Shown here: one piece after another, positions 57,411 to 64,000 of the stretch
Layout of the letters: each line of letters starts with the position of its first letter
How positions within the stretch are numbered: the first letter of the stretch is position 1
From: Cunninghamia lanceolata
Taxonomy: Eukaryota > Streptophyta > Pinopsida > Cupressales > Cupressaceae
Assembly: GCA_027924645.1 (NCBI GenBank)
Contig: BSBN01001150.1
Span: 2,542,001 to 2,606,000, forward strand
DNA: 64,000 bases
Direction: 5' to 3'
Notes under the pieces: generated by a model
Database searches by the model: none
Told to the model about the DNA's origin: nothing
What the model saw: the letters and a program-made list of their open reading frames with translations, nothing else
Made by a program: the position numbers and the translations under genes

Positions 57411-57850
57411 GGATAATAAATCTGATAAATGACAAAGCAATTTATTGTCTATAGCTAAGAAATTTAAAATTTGTCAAAAGGTGTTGTCCTACTACACTTT
57501 GTATTTTCCTTCTTGTTGGCTGGTCTCTTCATATTTGAGCCAAATGAACAAGTTAATCAAGAATTTTTTATGGACTGATGGTAAAGGTGGTAAGAAAAAG
57601 CATGCTATCTCTTGGGATATGTGTGTTTAAACCTTAAAAAATTGGTGGGATGGGGCTAAAAGATCTATTCAAGCAGGGTGTTTCTTTAGTTGTTAAATGG
57701 ATTATTAAGCCGATGCATGGTGATGAGCTTTGAAATTGAAAGCAATTGCATAGGCATAGTTTAAATAACAGTGATCTGAAAGAAAGTTTTAATTGGAAGT
57801 ATTGCATTTGTGGCATATTTTGTTTGGTAATTTTAAGGTGAAGCCTCTTG
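57411..57850 (+). pseudogene. L1 ORF2 C-terminal part
   Basis: After the solo LTR the L1 frame continues: LLSIAKKFKICQKVLSYYTL, YFPSCWLVSSYLSQMNKLIK and NFLWTDGKGGKKKHAISWD. This is the plant L1 region after RT ('SLAGRI.V..KVL......Y..SCW..P......L..I..NFLW.G......WS'). A weaker stretch (VSLVVKWIIKPMHGDEL) follows. The RNase H end was not found. Confidence 0.75.
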
Positions 57851-57994
57851 GATCCTCTTTTTTTTGTTTCATATGGAAGGCCCCACTTTTTATTAAGTCT
57901 TTAATTAAAGGCCCAAAGGGCATAATGTCATTTCAGAACAGAAAAAAAAAAAGAGTATTTTAGTTTTTAAATATTCATGGTGGAATTCCAACTA

Positions 57995-58073
57995 TAGATG
58001 TCACTATGGGGATTCGAACTTGGATCTCCATCTTGAGAACCTTATGGCCTTGCCATTTAAGCACAACCCCTTT
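57995..58073 (-). mobile_element. tRNA-derived SINE head (second)
   Basis: The minus strand reads an A-box-like TGTGCTTAAATGGCAAGGC (near 58060) and B-box AAGTTCGAATCCCC (58010-58022) at tRNA spacing. A T-run lies in the downstream tail near 57950. It follows directly after the other SINE head. Confidence 0.6.
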
Positions 58074-58197
58074 GACAAAAATTTACACCAAGTATGTACC
58101 CCCTAGGCGGCATGCAAATGCCCCACTCCACATGCGGTAGGTAAGACAGAATACAAGATCTTGGAGGGCCCTCAATTATTGACGTGGTAGAGGGCAA

Positions 58198-58268
58198 CCC
58201 CACGAGGTTTGAACCTTGGTTGATGACACTATAGGCAAGAGGCCCCACCATCACACCACAGGGTCTCC
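58198..58268 (-). mobile_element. tRNA-derived SINE head (first)
   Basis: The minus strand reads CCCTGTGGTGTGATGGTGGG (A-box-like, near 58255) and AAGGTTCAAACCTCG (B-box, 58203-58217). The body runs left toward the second SINE head. Confidence 0.6.
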
Positions 58269-58774
58269 CCTTATATATAAAACAATAATTTGCACAAAAC
58301 ACATAAATTAGATACAGAATTGAGAACACAGCTGATAATTGACAATTCGATATCAATTGTCAAATCATAAATGTTAAAGATAAATCAAAATGGTTTATAT
58401 CAGTGCAACTGCACATGGAAAATCAATACAAATCAATAATCGTCATTCATAGTTAGGGTTCTTTTTTTAAATTTCATTTTTTCTTCTTTTTTTAAATGCA
58501 CTTTATATTTTAACTTGGCAGGTTTGCCTAGGGTCCATCCCAGCCCTGTATTTTTGGCCCAGATACGTCTCAAACATACCTGGGCTGAACCAAGGTCCAA
58601 CCCAGACCAGAATCAGAACCCAGCCCAGACCAGTCCAGATTCATCCAGGAATCTTGGAGAACCCAACTTCAGAGCAATTTTCATTAGATATTCACAGGAA
58701 AATAAGAAGTTATATTATATTAGTATGATGATAAGTACATCAGCAATGACACATTATTCCACGACATTTATAGA

Positions 58775-59122
58775 ACAGGAACGACAGGGGACAGTAAGAT
58801 GCTTTTTGGTACAGCAGTCAGGGAGGCCATTTTTGGGGGGATGGCAGGGAACAGCAGTATAAAATTTATATATTGATATACAGATATTTTTACAGGCTTA
58901 GCTGTACATGACATCAAGACTCAAGTTTAGACATTCACATAATGCATTAATATGAGAATTCATGTCCAATGTTCATTTTCATTTTCATTATGATGACAAA
59001 AGCTCACAATGGGCAGAGATTTGGGCAGTGATCTTTCCTTCTTTCCTTTGCTATTACAAAACAATGAGTGAGTAGCAAACAGGAGGGTGGGTTAGTTATA
59101 TGGAGGGTTTAAGGATTGATAG
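58775..59122 (+). repeat. Dispersed repeat, copy A (left half)
   Basis: Matches 63330-63660: acagcagtataaaatt, gacattcacataatgcat, gggtgggttagtta and gagggttta. It continues after the LTR element at 62144 (gataagggacatgg.. against gatatgggccatgg..). Class unknown; no coding sequence. Confidence 0.75.
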
Positions 59123-59466
59123 TATTAGAAATATGGGCAGAGATTTGAGGAGAGTTTATAGAAGCTCTACATAAAAAATTTTACACATAATACACTTGCA
59201 TTCTTCATTTTATTTTATACAATACATTTACATATATATAGGATTTACATATCCTATATTATAGGAAACTACCTATAACAACTTGCTAAAGATACGAGTT
59301 GTTTTAACAACTCATAATACACACAAACAAATAATCACAACCAAATAACATAGTCTACGGGAATGACGTGATATTCCCAACACTCATAACCAACCTACTA
59401 AACTATTATCTTATGCATCCTATTATGCAATATTCCTAACACCTATGTGAACACTAATTCCCAACA
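59123..59466 (-). mobile_element. 3' LTR of a small non-autonomous LTR element
   Basis: 344 bp, nearly identical to 61797-62143. On the minus strand it starts TGTTGGGAATTAG and ends TTTCTAATA. It contains two palindromes conserved in both LTRs: tataggat/atcctata, and gagttgtt/aacaactc (59296-59313). It lies against a polypurine tract and, on its outer side, the target duplication gatag. Confidence 0.88.
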
Positions 59467-59482
59467 CCCACCCCCCCCCCAG
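59467..59482 (-). other. Polypurine tract of the small LTR element
   Basis: The minus strand reads CTGGGGGGGGGGTGGG, immediately followed by TGTTGGGAATT. Confidence 0.88.
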
Positions 59483-59556
59483 TGTGAACATGGGGTGAAA
59501 GAACATCACAATACTTTATGACCACACACAGTAGCTCACCAAACAATATAAGATAA

Positions 59557-59857
59557 GAGTAGGGACATACACATCTACTCATGTCAAGCAATAGTGGAAC
59601 TAGCCTCACTACGCTTAGTGTACTTTCATCCAAGGATAGGGACAAACACATCTATCCAACATTAGTCATGAACAGGGACACACACACATCTGCTCACAAC
59701 TATTATGATTGGGGACAAACACATCCAATCATAATCACCAACTCCTGTGACTAGGGACAAACACTTCCAATCACTTACATCATCTTCTAAATGGGGACAA
59801 ACACATCCATTCACATACAACTAAGAAATGTGATTGGGGACATACACATCCAACCAC
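59557..59857 (-). repeat. Seven covarying stem-loop units with a conserved core
   Basis: Each unit has the plus-strand core gggacaaacacatc (minus GATGTGTTTGTCCC; one unit has 16 nt, others single changes). Unit-specific complementary arms flank it: gagta/tactc (59557), ggata/tatcc (59634), gaaca/tgctc (59670), attatgattg/caatcataat (59702), gtgacta/caatcac (59747), aaatg/cattc (59789), gtgattg/caaccac (59830). Arms differ between units yet pair within a unit. The five imperfect pairs are all A-C on the plus strand, that is G-U on the minus (sense) strand. Spacing is irregular, about 36 to 77 nt. Confidence 0.85.
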
Positions 59858-61784
59858 AACATAAAAGGCTTGTCCACCAAGCCCTCATTGTCGCATATGC
59901 AGCCACCATTATAGATCATTGCCACTCTGATCACAAATGATATGAGACGGTTGCCACTACCCCTTGGAAACCGATCCTGGCTTTAGTTGTTTTGGCACAA
60001 ATAATTGTCACTAATGCAATTTTGCGGCCTCCTCGCTAGTGATTGGCGAGAGGTCGTTGAGTATCCTCTAGCCTCTGGTGCCTCCATCCTCCAATTGGTT
60101 TGCTACTTGCTTAGCAAATTTTTCGTTGAGGCTTAATTATAGAATGTCCCCCCTCAATATGAACGTCGCGTACAAGCGATAATGCGTCCATTTACAAATG
60201 AGGCAATTTTTATTTTTTTTTATTGCTTTTCGACACTTTTAGATTTTGATAGACTACTTTTGATAACACTAAATTGACAATAAATTATAATACCAACTTA
60301 ATATAAAACTAAAAAAAAATACCATTAGACACTCAATCTACATTCAACCTAATCCCATGCAATTGCGCAGAGTGGTCTCAAATGCATGCGCTTTCTTCAC
60401 TGATGCAATTATCTTGTCTCCTAGTCGAGCACCTCTCCTCAGCTTGCACATCACCTACTTTGCTGAGATAGAAGTCGATCTACCCCATACATTGTTTCCT
60501 AACCATCCCATTCAGCTAAACCCATCAGCATCATGTTTGGCGAAAAGAGCACCGGTTATGTTAATTTGAAGCAGCCAAAGAATGAATGAATAATGACGAC
60601 GAAAGAACCATGTAGCAACACTCACCACCATTGGATCATGGAACAATCTTCTCTCTATTTAAGCAGATCTAATTGGCATAGGAGAAACTCCCAAAGCACA
60701 AAATGTTTCTTTTTTTTTTATGACTTCTCCAATAACGCTTCACTTCAAACGCTTGTAAAGCACAAGAGAAGTCTCTCCGGAATGCCTAACAATTTAGAAA
60801 CTTTGCAAGTAAGAGACAATATGCAAATGATAAAAACATTTATTCATGATATTGGAGGATGGATTGGTGATCCTCCTTCAATTTTTTGGATGAGAGTCTA
60901 GAGTTTTTCTCTATGGAGTGGATTGATCCTCTCTGTCTTGCCAACAAAATGTCTTTGCCTTGCTAGCCGACCAAACCAGACAAATTTGACTTGTTCGAGA
61001 TTACCTTGGATGCAAAAATGTGTTTCTAGAGAAGATGCAGCAGTGCCTCGCAATCACAATGGATATGCATCACTAGAAAATGCAAGTCCGGTATGGCCAG
61101 GAGTCAACACCATGAATAGAGAAAATCTCAAATGTTCTCGTTCTTGGAAATTGTACCAGCCCTCGATGGAAAATCAGCTTATTGACAGAATTCAGGGCGG
61201 ATCTCTTTATTCAGCAGCTTTTCCTTCTAGAAATCATTTTTGTTTTGGACGTGAACAAAAAAAATGTGATTGAGAGAACATCAAATGCTACTTACTGTTA
61301 ACGGTGTGGGCAGCATCTATACAAATAAGCCTCTATCGCTTCTAGGCAAAGACCAAGGACGACCACGTGGTGGAGAAACAACAGCAACTCATCATTATCA
61401 CCTCTATGAGACTGTGGGAGTAGTCTCTCTGACTCCCTTGAGCTTTTCGTTTTTACTCAACATCTTCATCATTTATCGAGATGCTCAAAATCCAGGTTGC
61501 ATATCAAATAATAACTTGATCTTCTTAAACGCCGCAGTGGAGGTAATAGTGTAGAGGCTCTGATATGAAAATAGATGCTAGTGCGACCTTTGATGAACAT
61601 GCAGATTGAGCTGCTGCGATTGGATCAGACTTAACACCCTTGCAGATGTTTCACCGGAGCTTTCTCATATCACAGATATCCTCCGTAGTCGCTGGAATGA
61701 CGAGACACGGATCTAGAAGACTTCACTTAAATACATCACGCACTCAAAAGAGGCAAAGAAACAGGCACTTCAGGAATAACGCAT
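59858..61784 (-). other. Internal region of the small LTR element, apparently non-coding
   Basis: No gag or pol motif in any frame. Open stretches on the plus strand at 60593-61554 look like chance frames antisense to the element. A further short hairpin (ggcttg/caagcc, 59867-59883) follows the array. A second Met-tRNA-site-like word (tatcagagcc on the minus strand) lies near 61557. This suggests a TRIM/LARD-like non-autonomous element mobilised in trans. Confidence 0.6.
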
Positions 61785-61796
61785 GCTCTGATACCA
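61785..61796 (-). other. Primer binding site of the small LTR element
   Basis: The plus strand gctctgatacca is TGGTATCAGAGC on the minus strand, directly next to the LTR edge at 61797. Confidence 0.9.
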
Positions 61797-62143
61797 TATT
61801 AGAAATATGTGCAGAGATTAGAGGAGAGTTTATACAAGCTCTACATAAAAAATTTTACACATAATACACTTGCATTCTTCATTTTATTTTATTCAATACA
61901 TTTGCATGTATATAGGATTTACATATCCTATATTATAGGAAACTACCTATAACAACTTGCTAAAGATACGAGTTGTTTTAACAACTCAATAATACATACA
62001 AACAAATAATCACAACCAAATAACAAATAATCTACAGGAATGATGTGATATTCCCAACACTCATAACCAACCTACTAAACTATTATCTTATACATCCCAT
62101 TATGCAATATTCCTAACACCTATGTGAACACTAATTCCCAACA
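61797..62143 (-). mobile_element. 5' LTR of the small non-autonomous LTR element
   Basis: 347 bp matching 59123-59466 with few differences. The outer edge is followed by gataa, matching gatag on the other side in four of five bases. Confidence 0.88.
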
Positions 62144-63234
62144 GATAAGGGACATGGAAGGCCTTGTGGGGCACCCACACCTCTTTTTTTTTAATATATT
62201 TTGCTACGTTTGGATGTGATGCATCCCTGAAAATCAGAGTGTAAGGATGGTCATAAGAAATTCCATACCGTCCGTGTACCGGAAACCAGTGTGGGAATGG
62301 AGATGCAGGGTTTGGGGGGTGAATTCATCCATGTAACACAGCATATCTCCAGAGATACAAAGGGTTATGTGTCAAATATCATGCTCCTATAAAATAATTA
62401 ATAATTATAAATATATTTATTATTTATATTATTTCAAAGGCACATTACATTCCTTCCACACTGAAAAAAAAAGTTTGCACTCAAAACTTTCATGAGAATC
62501 CTCTATGTTGGTCGGAAGTTAAAAAGAACAATGCATTCACTTTAAGAACCATGCTTGTCATGTAAATAATCATGAGAATTGATTTATTTCTTCTTTTAAA
62601 TTTGTCCAATATGTTGTTTGATTCTTTAAAACTGTCCAATTTGCATCTATCTGGCTACTGTTGATTGGCATTGCCATAAGGAAAAAAAATTAGTTTCAAA
62701 TTCTAGAGGCAAAAATCCCTCAAATTAAAGATGTCACATACTTCACCTTACACATAATTACCAATTCATTTTCATGGGCCTGCTGTCAAGTTGTCAAGAT
62801 GGTAAGTTGCCACAAAAAAAAGTTAGGTTTTTATTTCAGAGTGGCATCAAGCCCATAATATTAAAGATGTCATAAGAGCCCACCAACTTCACATTGTACA
62901 TTTATGATAAGAGCTATACACCTTACTGATCCAGAGAGCAGCTCAAGTCATCAAGTTGTAGTTTTAGGCAGAATTCTACGTATTACTAATAATCTGTTTT
63001 TCTGTTATTTTCTACATTCTCATATTTTGCATTTTTTAGGCCCTCCAGAGTGGAATTTGGTCATGAGACTTTGTCTGAGTACTTAGATGGGTTGCTTTAG
63101 AATTCCTTCAAGGCACCTAAACTAATTCATGACCTCAGTTTTCCAATGTATGTCCTAACATTAGATTTTGAGCTACGATCTAGGGGTTATGACCCCAACA
63201 AGGTGGGATACCAAACAAATAACCTATGTTCCAT
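62144..63234. other. Right part of repeat copy A, then unrecognised AT-rich sequence
   Basis: 62144-62190 completes repeat copy A. After a T-run (62187-62194) I see no gene, LTR end or strong repeat. Confidence 0.5.
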
Positions 63235-63690
63235 AAATCCATGGTGTTTCTGCAACAGGGGCAACAGAAGATGGTGAGATGTGTTTCATGGATAGCAGAC
63301 CAGGAGGCCCCTTTCTGGGGACAGCAGGGGACAGTGGGATGCATTTCAGGGCCAGCAGACTGGGAGTCCATTTTTTGGGCACAGCAGTATAAAATTATAT
63401 ATATAATATATAGGGAAATTCCAATTTTTACAAATTTAGTTGTATATGACATAAAAATTCAAGCTTAGACATTCACATAATGCATCAATTTTGAGATTCA
63501 ATGTTCAATAATTCAAGTATAGCAGCGACAAAAAAATTAAAATTTCATTATTTTCATTACAACGAGTGCAAAATGCAAATTGATTGTGTGATTGTGATTT
63601 CCAGATGATTGGGTGGGTTAGTTAAAGGGAGGGTTTAATATTTGATATGGGCCATGGGGGACCCACGTTAGTTATAGCACCCAGATGATT
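63235..63690 (+). repeat. Dispersed repeat, copy B (uninterrupted)
   Basis: Homologous to copy A but without the LTR element: tttgatatgggccatggggg at 63634-63653 spans the point where copy A is split. It contains two or three copies of a ggggacagcag..gatgc..agcaga word (63240-63390). Confidence 0.75.
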
Positions 63691-64000
63691 CATGCACTAA
63701 TTGCCAAGAAGATAAACAAACTAATAATAACTATTTCTGGTATATTGATAATCTGGAAATATATGACTGATAACATCATCCAATTTGCTTGTGTCATTGT
63801 CAAGCATTAAACCCAAAATAAACTGATTTTATTAAGAAAAAATTTATTTAAATTTGAACAGAATCTAAGAGGGACAGTGATTGCCCATAATGCAGGATAA
63901 CCCAACTGCTATGGTAGACGTCAAACTCAAATTATGTAATGGCCGGGATCAACACAACCTTTCTATAATACAAATATCGAACAGCATAACCACAAGTATT
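63691..64000. other. Window end, no recognised feature
   Basis: AT-rich; nothing supported. Confidence 0.5.

Noticed and set aside
59557..59857. CRISPR-like look of short conserved repeats with variable spacers
   Set aside because: The DNA is plant nuclear. The repeats are 14 nt at irregular spacing, and the variable parts are complementary arms, not spacers.
60593..61554. Plus-strand frames of 94 to 116 codons
   Set aside because: They are antisense to the LTR element, have no family features and begin or end in low-complexity runs.

Overview
This is plant nuclear DNA, most likely from a gymnosperm (conifer-type) genome. The evidence is dense nested retrotransposons of plant families, a host gene with very short exons and one intron of about 20 kb, and AT-rich non-coding filler. 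The gymnosperm assignment is an inference. No prokaryotic or viral genome features and no CRISPR array are present. Nearly all coding sequence is transposon-derived and decayed by stops and frameshifts.

Layout. 1-7148: Ty3/gypsy chromovirus on the minus strand; its left (3') LTR is cut by the window edge, and its gag, protease, RT, RNase H, integrase and chromodomain are all broken. 7409-13382: hAT transposon debris, including a plus-strand hAT relic split by a 3.2-kb insertion that carries a tRNA-derived SINE. 13919-37486: five small minus-strand exons of one host gene. Their splice sites and phases join without a stop into a peptide that I recognise as the C-terminal half of a plant SCD2-like coiled-coil protein. 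The intron between two of these exons is 20,208 bp and holds a solo LTR with a 5-bp target duplication, a roughly 5-kb LINE nested inside that LTR, a LINE RNase H relic and a second hAT copy with introns. 39.4-57.9 kb: an L1-type LINE on the plus strand, dissected by at least three later LTR-element events: a minus-strand Tat/TR-GAG-like element, a 3'-truncated Ty1/copia element and a solo LTR. 57.9-64 kb: two tRNA-derived SINE heads, and a repeat present twice, one copy of which was split by a small non-autonomous LTR element.

Most unusual signals. (1) Inside the small LTR element (59123-62143), seven units share a 14-nt core and are flanked by arms that differ between units but stay complementary to each other. 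All five imperfect pairs would be G.U in RNA of the element's sense strand. This looks like an array of covarying hairpins. (2) The Tat-like element carries gag fused in one reading frame to about 577 codons of unrecognised acidic sequence, with no pol. (3) The host gene intron serves as a 20-kb transposon store.

The transposons do not act together as a system. The window is a record of successive insertions around and inside one host gene. Family names rest on motifs read by eye and need database searches to confirm.
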